The notes under the pieces are model-generated. The model was not told the origin of the DNA. It saw only the letters and a program-made list of their open reading frames with translations, and searched no databases. A DNA stretch of 64,000 bases from contig CAAEEZ010000017.1 of NCBI GenBank assembly GCA_900755035.1, forward strand, positions 1-64,000. The letters run 5' to 3'. The translations under genes and the position numbers were made by a program. Numbering within the stretch: position 1 is the stretch's first letter; every line of letters starts with the position of its first letter. Origin of the DNA: Clostridia bacterium (GTDB lineage Bacteria > Bacillota > Clostridia > Christensenellales > CAAEEZ01). Positions 26,659 through 34,030 of the stretch are shown piece by piece.

Positions 26659-28094
26659 ATCAGGTAAAAGTTATAACGAATACGGCGTTTTCTAACGATA
26701 TTGCCGACGAAATAAGAGCGTTTTGTTTTGGCGTAAAAGAGTATAAGGGCGAAGGCGAATACTTCGTTTTTGAAGTAAACCTAAAAGAAGAAAACGATAT
26801 AAAAGTAACCGTTAAGACAGACTTAGTAAATAATATAACGAAAGAATTTGAGTACGAATTAGAGCATTATAAGAGCGAGATTGATAAGAAAAGCCATCTT
26901 AAATTTTGTGTAAAAATATCCGCCTATAAGACGCTAAGCGAAATATTAGATAAGGATTTGCCGTATGGTAGTTTGACGGGAATTAGACCTACGAAATTAT
27001 ACAGAAAATACGACGACTTAGGGCTTGACGCTGAAAAAATAATGATGGAAAAATACTTCGTTTCCAAGGAAAAAACAAGGCATATAAAAAGCATAGTAGA
27101 GTTGCAAAAACCTTTTCTAAATAGGAGTGAAAACGAAGTAGATTTGTTTGTAAATATTCCGTTTTGTCCGTCAAGATGCTCGTACTGTTCGTTTGTTTCT
27201 ACCGACATTACTAAGCAAAGAAAGTACGTAAAAGATTATGTAAAACTACTACAAAATGAAATTATTGCTATGAAAAATGTAGTTTTAGAGAATAATTACA
27301 AGGTGCGTTCAATGTACGTAGGGGGTGGCACTCCGTCGTCGCTAGACGTAAGTGATTTAGAAAAAATTGTAAAATTACTTGATTATCCCGTTGAATTTAC
27401 GGTGGAGGTAGGTAGACCCGATACGATAAATAAAGACCTACTTGATATGCTAAAAAATAACGGCGTAAACAGGATATCGGTTAACCCGCAAACCTTTAAT
27501 CAAAAAACCTTGGATATTATAGGTAGAAAGCACTCGGTAGAAGATATTTTCAAGGCGTACGAACTTGCAAGAAAGTACGATTTTGTAATAAATATGGACT
27601 TAATTGCATTGCTACCTAACGAAACGTACGAGGATTTTTGCAATTCGCTTGAAAATACTATTTCGCTAAGTCCTGATAATATTACAGTGCATACGCTTGC
27701 GCTTAAAAAAGGGTCTAGGCTAAGTGAGGAAAATTACGAAAATACAACGTCCGAACTTGCAACTAAAATGGTGGATAGGTCGGTTAGTAGGCTAAGTGAA
27801 AGCGGATACGTTCCGTATTACACGTATAGGCAAAAAAATATGGGTGGCAACTTGGAAAATACTGGCTATACGAAAGAAACGAAAAATAGTTGCGTATACA
27901 ATATCGACATTATGGAAGAAAATACATCGATACTTGCCGCAGGCGCAGGTGCAATATCAAAAAGGATATACTCGGGCGACAGGCTAGAAAGATTTGCCAA
28001 TATGAAAAACGCCAAGGAATATATAGAGCGTTTTGATGAAAATCTTGCAAAATCGCTTGCGTTTTGGGACAAAAATAATTTTAATAATAAATAA
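26652..28094 (+). CDS. hemZ: radical-SAM coproporphyrinogen dehydrogenase-like protein HemZ
   Basis: Relative of HemN-type oxygen-independent coproporphyrinogen III oxidases. The 480 residues have an N-terminal non-catalytic domain (about 1-165), then the cluster motif C172-PSR-C176-SY-C179, followed by YVGGGTPSSL (SAM binding) and EVGRPDT. HemZ proteins carry this extra N-terminal part. No other haem genes are in the window, so the real substrate is uncertain. Last gene of the recJ-led operon; a weak hairpin with T7 follows. Confidence 0.85.
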   Translation: MVNQVKVITNTAFSNDIADEIRAFCFGVKEYKGEGEYFVFEVNLKEENDIKVTVKTDLVNNITKEFEYELEHYKSEIDKKSHLKFCVKISAYKTLSEILDKDLPYGSLTGIRPTKLYRKYDDLGLDAEKIMMEKYFVSKEKTRHIKSIVELQKPFLNRSENEVDLFVNIPFCPSRCSYCSFVSTDITKQRKYVKDYVKLLQNEIIAMKNVVLENNYKVRSMYVGGGTPSSLDVSDLEKIVKLLDYPVEFTVEVGRPDTINKDLLDMLKNNGVNRISVNPQTFNQKTLDIIGRKHSVEDIFKAYELARKYDFVINMDLIALLPNETYEDFCNSLENTISLSPDNITVHTLALKKGSRLSEENYENTTSELATKMVDRSVSRLSESGYVPYYTYRQKNMGGNLENTGYTKETKNSCVYNIDIMEENTSILAAGAGAISKRIYSGDRLERFANMKNAKEYIERFDENLAKSLAFWDKNNFNNK

Positions 28095-28102
28095 TACTAC
28101 GT

Positions 28103-28129
28103 AAAAGCGTAAAAACGTTTTGTTTTTTT
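28103..28129 (+). terminator. weak terminator after hemZ
   Basis: AAAA-G-CGT / ACG-TTTT stem with one bulged G and an AAAA loop, followed by seven T. It is AT-rich, so probably inefficient. Confidence 0.4.
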
Positions 28130-28138
28130 GAAAAAGTA

Positions 28139-28147
28139 TGGTATTAT
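28139..28147 (+). promoter_or_regulatory. extended -10 promoter of rpsO
   Basis: TGG followed by TATTAT (28142-28147) fits an extended -10. The -35 position (28119-28124, TTTGTT) is weak. The start would be near 28154, just before the leader structure. Confidence 0.45.
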
Positions 28148-28161
28148 TTACTCGTACCTAC

Positions 28162-28198
28162 GTCAAGGTTTTGAAAAACTCCGTTTTTTTACTTTGAC
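28162..28198 (+). promoter_or_regulatory. structured rpsO leader, candidate S15 autoregulatory site
   Basis: The outer 8-bp stem GTCAAGGT (28162-28169) / ACTTTGAC (28191-28198) pairs fully with one G.U, and an inner stem AAAAAC / GTTTTT lies at 28174-28188. It lies 33 nt upstream of rpsO. S15 leaders in several phyla bind S15, but this one matches no motif I can name. Confidence 0.45.
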
Positions 28199-28230
28199 TA
28201 AGGCGAATTAAATTTATAGGAGAAAAAACA

Positions 28231-28497
28231 ATGATTTCAAACGAAAAGAAGCAACAAATTATCGCAAAATACGCTACTCACGAAGGAGATACCGGTTCTC
28301 CAGAAGTGCAAATCGCTTTATTAACCGCAAGAATAGAGGAGTTAAACGCTCACCTTGCTACTCATAAAAAGGATTTCCACTCTCGTCGTGGTCTACTAAA
28401 AATGGTAGGTAAAAGAAGAAACCTACTTGCATATCTAAAAGAAAAAGACTTAAACAGATACAAGGCTTTAATCGAAAGCCTAGGCTTGAGAAAGTAA
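28231..28497 (+). CDS. rpsO: 30S ribosomal protein S15
   Basis: Primary 16S rRNA-binding protein. The 88 residues match the family: HEGDTGSPEVQIALLTARI, HLATHKKDFHSRRGLLKMVGKRRNLLAYL and the C-terminal YKALIESLGLRK. Length is standard. AGGAG lies 9 nt before ATG. It is followed by its own terminator and then pnp, the order seen in most bacteria. Confidence 0.98.
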   Translation: MISNEKKQQIIAKYATHEGDTGSPEVQIALLTARIEELNAHLATHKKDFHSRRGLLKMVGKRRNLLAYLKEKDLNRYKALIESLGLRK

Positions 28498-28501
28498 TTT
28501 T

Positions 28502-28531
28502 AATAGGGGCAGTTTTTTGCCCCTATTTTTT
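28502..28531 (+). terminator. terminator of rpsO
   Basis: Perfect 10-bp stem AATAGGGGCA / TGCCCCTATT with a GTTTTT loop and six T. Confidence 0.93.
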
Positions 28532-28541
28532 GAGGTAAAAA

Positions 28542-28610
28542 CCAAGTGAACTTGGATAAAATAATGGCAACGAAAGTTGCGTTAGCCCTTTCGGGAATTG
28601 TTTGGGCTAA
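28542..28610 (+). promoter_or_regulatory. three tandem hairpins in the pnp leader
   Basis: Hairpin 1 is CCAAGT-GA-ACTTGG (28542-28555). Hairpin 2 is GCAAC-GAAA-GTTGC with a GNRA loop (28567-28580). Hairpin 3 is TTAGCCC / GGGCTAA (28582-28610). They fill the space between the rpsO terminator and the pnp ribosome site. PNPase is autoregulated through leader hairpins in E. coli; the same is only inferred here. Confidence 0.5.
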
Positions 28611-28624
28611 TTGTTGGAGGAAAG

Positions 28625-30709
28625 ATGAAAGAAAGTAAAATTTTTACAACCGAAATCGGTGGAAGAAAAGTTGAAGTTGAGATTGGCGGATATTGTGGTC
28701 AATCTAACGGAGAATGTTTTGTAAAATGCGACGGCACTGTGGTTATGAACAACGTAACTATGGCTGCTAGCCCAAGAGAAGGTATGGACTTTTTCCCTCT
28801 TGGATGTGATTTTGAAGAAAAATTGTACGCTATCGGTAAGATTCCCGGTGGATTCAAAAAGAGAGAGGGTAGACCAAGCGACAAGGCTATTTTAACGTCA
28901 AGACTAATCGATAGGCCACTAAGACCTATGTTCCCTAAGGGAATGTACAACGACGTAGCAGTAGTTGCAACGGCACTATCTGTAAACCCTGATTGTCCAC
29001 CTGAGGTATACGCAATGCTAGGTACTTCTATTGCATTATGTATATCGGATATTCCGTTTGCTGGTCCTACCGCAGCAGTAATCGTTGGTATGGTAGACGG
29101 CAAATACGTTATTAACCCAAATAGCGAACAAAGAGATAGAAGTAGATTGCATTTGTCACTTGCTGGTACTAAGGACGCTATCCTAATGGTAGAGGCAGGC
29201 GCTGATATTATCTCCGAAGAAGAAATGCTACAAGCAATCCTATTCGGTCACGAAGAAATCAAAAAGATTTGCGCTTTCGTAGAAGATATAGTAAAAGAAG
29301 TTGGCAAAGAGAAAACCGACGTATATCTAGACGTTGCTAGTGAAGAACTTGCTGCTGCCGTTAAAGAGTACGTAGGCGACAGAATGGATTACGTATTCGA
29401 CACGACCGATAGACACGAAAGACAAAAGAGAGAGGACGAAATTACCGAAGAAGTACAAGAGCATTTTGCTGAGATTTATCCAGACCAAGCAAAATATATC
29501 GACGAAGTACTTTACAAGATGAAAAAGGCTACTATGAGAGCAAATATCATCGATAAAGGTATAAGAGCAGACGGAAGAAAACTAGACGAAATTAGACCTA
29601 TTTGGTGTGAAGCTGGCGTACTACCTAGAACGCACGGTTCGGCAGTATTCACCAGAGGTGAAACCCAAGTGCTTAACGTATGTACCCTAGGTACTATCAG
29701 CGAAGTACAAAAACTAGAAGGTTTAGACGACGAAGTATTCAAGAGATATATGCATCACTACAATTTCCCACCATACAGCACGGGTGAGGCAAGACCGTTA
29801 AAGAGCCCTGGACGTCGTGAAATTGGCCACGGAGCACTAGCTGAAAGAGCATTACTACCTGTTATTCCGTCAGAGAGCGAATTCCCTTACGCTATTAGAA
29901 CGGTATCAGAAGTTTTAAGTTCTAACGGTTCGTCGTCAATGGCAAGCGTATGCGGTAGCACCATGAGTTTGATGGATGCAGGCGTTCCACTAAAAGCACC
30001 GGTTGCAGGCGTTGCAATGGGACTAATTAAAGACGAAGAAAAGGGCAAGGTTGCTATCCTAACCGATATTCAAGGCTTGGAGGACTTCCTTGGCGATATG
30101 GACTTTAAGGTAGCAGGAACGAAAGACGGTATTACCGCTATCCAAATGGATATTAAGATTAAGGGTATCGACGAGAATATTTTGCGTACTGCGTTAGAGC
30201 AAGCAAAAATAGGCAGAATGAAGATAATGCAACAAATGCTTGACGTTATCCCAGAGCCTAGAAAAGAGTTGTCGCCTTACGCACCTAAGATTATTACCTT
30301 TGCTATCGACGTAGACAAGATTAAGGACGTAATTGGTTCGGGCGGAAAAGTTATCAACAAGATAATCGAGCAAACGGGCGTTAAAATTGATATCGACGAT
30401 GACGGAAACGTATTCGTAAGTAGCGTAGACCTAGATGCTTGCAACCAAGCAAAGAAGATAATCGAACTAATTTGCAAAGACCCTGAAAAGAACGACGTTA
30501 TCGAAGGCGAAGTAAAAAGAATAATGAGTTTTGGAGCGTTCGTTGAATATGCTCCTGGTAAGGAAGGTCTTATCCACATTTCGAAGTTGTCAAAAGACAG
30601 AGTAGAAAAAGTAGAAGACGTTGTAAATATCGGCGACAGAGTAACTGCTAAGGTTATCAAGATAGACGACAAAGGCAGAGTTGACCTAAAATTAGTAGAA
30701 AAACTATAA
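28625..30709 (+). CDS. pnp: polyribonucleotide nucleotidyltransferase (PNPase)
   Basis: Phosphorolytic 3'-5' exoribonuclease of mRNA decay. The 694 residues hold two RNase PH domains (about 10-210 and 315-540, with an alpha-helical linker), catalytic-region motifs such as FFPLGCDFEEKLYA and FPPYSTGEARP, a KH domain (about 555-615, IGSGGKVINKIIEQTG) and an S1 domain (about 622-690, GAFVEYAPGKEGLIHIS). It stops right after S1, without the acidic tail seen in some species. The ATG at 28625 follows GGAGG by 5 nt; an upstream in-frame TTG at 28598 lies in hairpin 3. Confidence 0.97.
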   Translation: MKESKIFTTEIGGRKVEVEIGGYCGQSNGECFVKCDGTVVMNNVTMAASPREGMDFFPLGCDFEEKLYAIGKIPGGFKKREGRPSDKAILTSRLIDRPLRPMFPKGMYNDVAVVATALSVNPDCPPEVYAMLGTSIALCISDIPFAGPTAAVIVGMVDGKYVINPNSEQRDRSRLHLSLAGTKDAILMVEAGADIISEEEMLQAILFGHEEIKKICAFVEDIVKEVGKEKTDVYLDVASEELAAAVKEYVGDRMDYVFDTTDRHERQKREDEITEEVQEHFAEIYPDQAKYIDEVLYKMKKATMRANIIDKGIRADGRKLDEIRPIWCEAGVLPRTHGSAVFTRGETQVLNVCTLGTISEVQKLEGLDDEVFKRYMHHYNFPPYSTGEARPLKSPGRREIGHGALAERALLPVIPSESEFPYAIRTVSEVLSSNGSSSMASVCGSTMSLMDAGVPLKAPVAGVAMGLIKDEEKGKVAILTDIQGLEDFLGDMDFKVAGTKDGITAIQMDIKIKGIDENILRTALEQAKIGRMKIMQQMLDVIPEPRKELSPYAPKIITFAIDVDKIKDVIGSGGKVINKIIEQTGVKIDIDDDGNVFVSSVDLDACNQAKKIIELICKDPEKNDVIEGEVKRIMSFGAFVEYAPGKEGLIHISKLSKDRVEKVEDVVNIGDRVTAKVIKIDDKGRVDLKLVEKL

Positions 30710-30721
30710 TCTAACTATTAT

Positions 30722-30751
30722 AAAATCCACAACGAAAGTTGTGGATTTTTT
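30722..30751 (+). terminator. terminator of pnp
   Basis: Perfect 12-bp stem AAAATCCACAAC / GTTGTGGATTTT with a GAAA tetraloop, then a T-run. Confidence 0.95.
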
Positions 30752-31019
30752 ATGCCAAATTTTAATGTATTTAATAAAATTATTATAATATTTCTTAAAA
30801 TAGATAATAAAATTGATAAATTTATTTATTCGTACTTTTTATCAATAATAAAATGTTTTGGGAAAAACAATCATTTTATAATCTTATTTTTACCTAATAG
30901 GTTTGTAGATTAAAACAATATTGTAAAAGAATTTATAAGCTAATATATACGGTTAATGCTACGTATAAAATCCTGCTAGCAATAAAAGGGCTAAAAATTA
31001 GTATTAAGTAAAGCACTTG
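30752..31019. other. AT-rich non-coding gap
   Basis: No gene or clear RNA is seen. A short hairpin at 31011-31032 (AAGCAC / GTGCTT), read on the minus strand, may end the small minus-strand gene whose stop codon it contains. Confidence 0.4.
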
Positions 31020-31208
31020 CTATTTTGTGCTTGTAGGTTGGTTTATGTCGTCCTTTACGGCTTGTTCGTCGTCGGTTACGCCCATTTTTTGTCTTAAACA
31101 GCCTAGGCTGTAATCGTGCTGAGCCTTGGAAATTGCACCTTTTTCTAGGAAAATATCAAGAGTATTTTTTTGCTTTATATATAAATCTAATTTTTTATTC
31201 TTATCCAT
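31020..31208 (-). CDS. small SHOCT-like hypothetical protein
   Basis: A 62-residue protein, MDKNKKLDLYIKQKNTLDIF onwards. The segment TLDIFLEKGAISKAQHDYSLGCLRQKMG resembles short C-terminal (SHOCT-like) oligomerisation motifs, a helix-turn-helix found alone in many small Clostridia proteins. The ATG at 31208 has GAGG 7 nt upstream; an ATG five codons earlier lies in front of that GAGG and is rejected. It is antisense to its neighbours, between pnp and the ylxY-like gene, where Bacillus has no such gene. The function is unknown. Confidence 0.6.
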   Translation of the reverse strand: MDKNKKLDLYIKQKNTLDIFLEKGAISKAQHDYSLGCLRQKMGVTDDEQAVKDDINQPTSTK

Positions 31209-31523
31209 TTTTTGCCTCGTCATTATTATAGCACGGCTACAAAAATAGTGTATCGTATTTTGTAATTAAAAAATTCGTTACCTAAAATTTTAGTAAAACG
31301 TTGCTTAAATTTAGATAACTAGAATTTAATATTATTGCAGTAAAGTTTTGCAATCTAAGTAAAATATAATTATAAAAGCAAATTTAGCATTTTGTAGCAA
31401 AATTGCAAAATTATCAATAAATTATTATAAAAAATACTAAATTATATAATAAAAAATGTTTTAATTGAATAAATTTTTCGTAATATATTCCGTATTTTTT
31501 TCATATAGTATTTTGGAGGGAAT
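31209..31523. other. AT-rich non-coding gap before the ylxY-like gene
   Basis: Over 300 nt without an ORF. It presumably holds the promoter of the minus-strand gene (TATAAT on the minus strand close to its start) and of the ylxY-like gene, but no paired -35/-10 stands out. No repeats or strong hairpins are seen. Confidence 0.35.
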
Positions 31524-32240
31524 ATGAGAAATAAGCGATTTAACGTTGTAGCAAACGTGCTGATTTTAAGTATGCTAGCAGTTCTTTTTTACGTAACTAC
31601 CTATTACGGCACTGTAATCACGGCAAGTAGCAACGTGGAAAAACCTTTTTATAGGGGAGAAGGAAAAGAGAAAGTCGTTAGCCTTATGATAAACGTATAT
31701 TGGGGAACTGAGTATATTGAAGATATGCTTGCCGTTTTTGATAAATACGGCTATAAAACCACTTTCTTTATAGGGGGTAGTTGGGCTGAGAAAAATTACG
31801 AACTTGTAAACAAAATAGTAGAAAAAGGGCACGAACTAGGCAATCACGGCTATTTACATAAGGACCATTCTAAGCTAAGTTATAACGTGAATTACGACGA
31901 AATAAATATGACGAATAAACTACTTAAAAATTTTACGGGAAAGGACGTAAAACTATTTGCGCCACCATCGGGGGCGTATTGTAACGACACGCTAAAAGCG
32001 GCAAAAAACCTTGGTATGACAACTATTATGTGGAGCAAGGATACTATCGATTGGCGTGATAAGGATAAAAACGTAACGTTTACAAGAGCCACCAAAAACC
32101 TAACTTGTGGCGACCTAATTTTAGCGCACCCAACGAAACATACGTTAGAGGCGTTGGACAGCATTTTAGGCTATTATAAAGCAAACGGATTTAGGTGCGT
32201 AACCGTAAGTGAAAATGTAGGAGTTAAAAATAATATCTAA
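31524..32240 (+). CDS. YlxY-like polysaccharide deacetylase family protein
   Basis: A 238-residue NodB-fold protein, membrane-anchored or secreted (N-terminal helix about 9-33). Motif 2 is clear (ELGNHGYLHKDH), as are FAPPSGAYC, TIDWRD and LILAHPT. The motif-1 aspartates (TFDDG in active deacetylases) are replaced by MINVYWG (Asn57-Val58). As far as I recall this is normal for the YlxY branch linked to sporulation, so catalysis is uncertain. The position after rpsO-pnp and before an M16 peptidase matches Bacillus ylxY. GGAGGG lies 4 nt before ATG. Confidence 0.82.
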   Translation: MRNKRFNVVANVLILSMLAVLFYVTTYYGTVITASSNVEKPFYRGEGKEKVVSLMINVYWGTEYIEDMLAVFDKYGYKTTFFIGGSWAEKNYELVNKIVEKGHELGNHGYLHKDHSKLSYNVNYDEINMTNKLLKNFTGKDVKLFAPPSGAYCNDTLKAAKNLGMTTIMWSKDTIDWRDKDKNVTFTRATKNLTCGDLILAHPTKHTLEALDSILGYYKANGFRCVTVSENVGVKNNI

Positions 32241-32245
32241 AATTG

Positions 32246-32276
32246 AAATATCCGCTAAAATAACGGATATTTTTTT
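32246..32276 (+). terminator. terminator of the ylxY-like gene
   Basis: Nine-bp stem AAATATCCG / CGGATATTT, 9-nt loop, seven T. Confidence 0.88.
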
Positions 32277-32318
32277 GATTATTGTTAATAAAAGTAGGTA
32301 ATTATTGTTTTTTAAGTC

Positions 32319-32347
32319 TTTACTAAACTAATAAAATATTATATAAT
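32319..32347 (+). promoter_or_regulatory. sigma-A promoter of the M16 peptidase operon
   Basis: TTTACT (32319-32324), 17 bp, perfect TATAAT (32342-32347). Confidence 0.8.
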
Positions 32348-32374
32348 TATATTTATAAAGAATACGAGGTAATA

Positions 32375-33637
32375 ATGAACGAACTTATAAAATTCAAAAA
32401 CGGACTTACTTTGACGCATAATTATATCGATAGCGTTCGCTCGGTTGCAATCGGCGTTATGGTTGCTGCTGGATGCGTGAACGAAACTAAGAAAGAAAAC
32501 GGCATTTCGCATTTTATAGAGCATATGATGTTTAAGGGTACTACGTCTAGGACGGCATTTCAAATCGCCGATGACCTAGATAGCGTTGGTGCAATGTTTA
32601 ACGCCTACACTTCGAAGCAAAATACTTGCTACTACACGGTGTCGGTAGACGAATACGCCGATAAATGTATGGAAGTTTTGTCGGATATCTACTTTAATTC
32701 TACCTTCCCAGAAGATGAGATGGAAAAGGAAAAGGGGGTGGTGTTAGAGGAGATAAATATGACCGAAGATACTCCCGACGATATTTGCCTAGAACTACTT
32801 TCTAGCGAATACTACAAAGGGCATACCTTAGGTAAAACGATACTAGGGCCTCAAAAGAACGTAAAGGGCTTTACGAAGGAACAGCTACACGCATACGTGG
32901 ACAAGTATTACGTTGCTAACAACACCGTAATTTCTATCGTTGGCGATATTAAAAAAGATGATGCGATAGCCCTAGTAAACAAGTATTTTACTGATAATTT
33001 TAGTAAAAAAACCGTAAAAAAGAAGGGTTACGACAAGCACGTTACCTCGCCTAGTCAGGTAGTGAAAAACCGTAAAATAAATCAAGCAAACGTAGGAATT
33101 GCGTTCCCCGGTTTTCCGCTTCAATCCAAAGAAGAAACCGTGCTTAAATTATTTAACACTGCGTTTGGTGACGGTATGACGAGTAGGCTATTCCAAAGAA
33201 TTAGGGAAGAAAGAGGACTTGTGTACTCCATATTCTCTATGCCGTCTTGCTACGTGAACGACGGATTCTTTACTATCTTTTTTGCATCTAACCCAAAAAG
33301 CGTTGAGGTTGCAATAAAAGAGATTAAAAAAGAAATATTGGACGTAGTTGCTAACGGCATTACTGAAAAGGAATTCGAAAGGGCGAAAATACAGCTAAAA
33401 AGCGGGCTAGTTTTGGGCAGTGAAAGTACCATTGCTTTAATGAGAGCTTGTGGAAATAAGGCTCTATTAAGTGGTGATACGTTTGATATTGATAAAAAAA
33501 TAGCGGAAATTGAAAATGCTAGCATTGACGACGTAAAGAAAGTAGTGGAATATATTTTTGATTTTGATAAAGTAGTAGTAAGTTACGTAGGTCCTAAAAT
33601 CGAGTACGATATTTTGGACGAATTAAGGAGAAACTAA
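32375..33637 (+). CDS. M16 family zinc peptidase (MlpA/YmxG type)
   Basis: A 420-residue pitrilysin-family protein with the inverted zinc motif HFIEH (His46, Glu49, His50) and a downstream glutamate region VVLEEINMTEDTPDD. The second half (about 215-420) is the inactive homologous domain. Single-chain M16B size. In Bacillus the orthologous position (ymxG/mlpA) follows ylxY. It shares one base with the next gene (TAATG), so they are translated together. Confidence 0.92.
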   Translation: MNELIKFKNGLTLTHNYIDSVRSVAIGVMVAAGCVNETKKENGISHFIEHMMFKGTTSRTAFQIADDLDSVGAMFNAYTSKQNTCYYTVSVDEYADKCMEVLSDIYFNSTFPEDEMEKEKGVVLEEINMTEDTPDDICLELLSSEYYKGHTLGKTILGPQKNVKGFTKEQLHAYVDKYYVANNTVISIVGDIKKDDAIALVNKYFTDNFSKKTVKKKGYDKHVTSPSQVVKNRKINQANVGIAFPGFPLQSKEETVLKLFNTAFGDGMTSRLFQRIREERGLVYSIFSMPSCYVNDGFFTIFFASNPKSVEVAIKEIKKEILDVVANGITEKEFERAKIQLKSGLVLGSESTIALMRACGNKALLSGDTFDIDKKIAEIENASIDDVKKVVEYIFDFDKVVVSYVGPKIEYDILDELRRN

Positions 33638-34017
33638 TGAAAAACTTTGAAGAAATGGACAAACTAGAAAGAATTTTTTATATGCAAAATATGTTTGATA
33701 CAGACCTTGTAAAAAATCGTCATTTAGAGAATATTACGATGCCTGAGTGGATTCAAAAGGAAACGCTTGCTATGCTAAGCGAACTTAGCGAACTAATAGA
33801 CGAGGTGAATTTTAAGTGGTGGAAAAACCCTAAGGAAGTAAACGTTACAAGGGTGAAAGAAGAACTTGTAGATATTCTTCACTTTTTTACTGCTATGTGC
33901 CTAAAAACAGGTATGACCGCAGATGAACTTTATGAAATGTATATGGCAAAAAACAAGGAAAACTTTGATAGACAATACGGAAAAAGCCAAAAGAAAGGCT
34001 ACGAACTAGATAAGTAA
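33637..34017 (+). CDS. all-alpha NTP pyrophosphatase, dUTPase-2/MazG-like
   Basis: A 126-residue all-helical protein with the MazG-superfamily metal pattern: ELSELIDEVNFKWWKNP (first E-x-x-E, about 47-63) and KEELVDILHFFTAMC (E-x-x-D, about 72-86). The FKWWK segment and the ending NKENFDRQYG match the dimeric dUTPase family, so dUTP or a damaged nucleotide is the probable substrate. GGAG precedes the ATG within the end of the M16 gene. Not normally found in this place in Bacillus. Confidence 0.8.
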   Translation: MKNFEEMDKLERIFYMQNMFDTDLVKNRHLENITMPEWIQKETLAMLSELSELIDEVNFKWWKNPKEVNVTRVKEELVDILHFFTAMCLKTGMTADELYEMYMAKNKENFDRQYGKSQKKGYELDK

Positions 34018-34030
34018 TACGAGGTTTTAA

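Noticed and set aside
31502..31510. CATATAGTA, resembling a sigma-E/sigma-K -10 before the ylxY-like gene
   Set aside because: The transcript start it predicts would fall inside the ribosome-binding site, and no -35 element matches.
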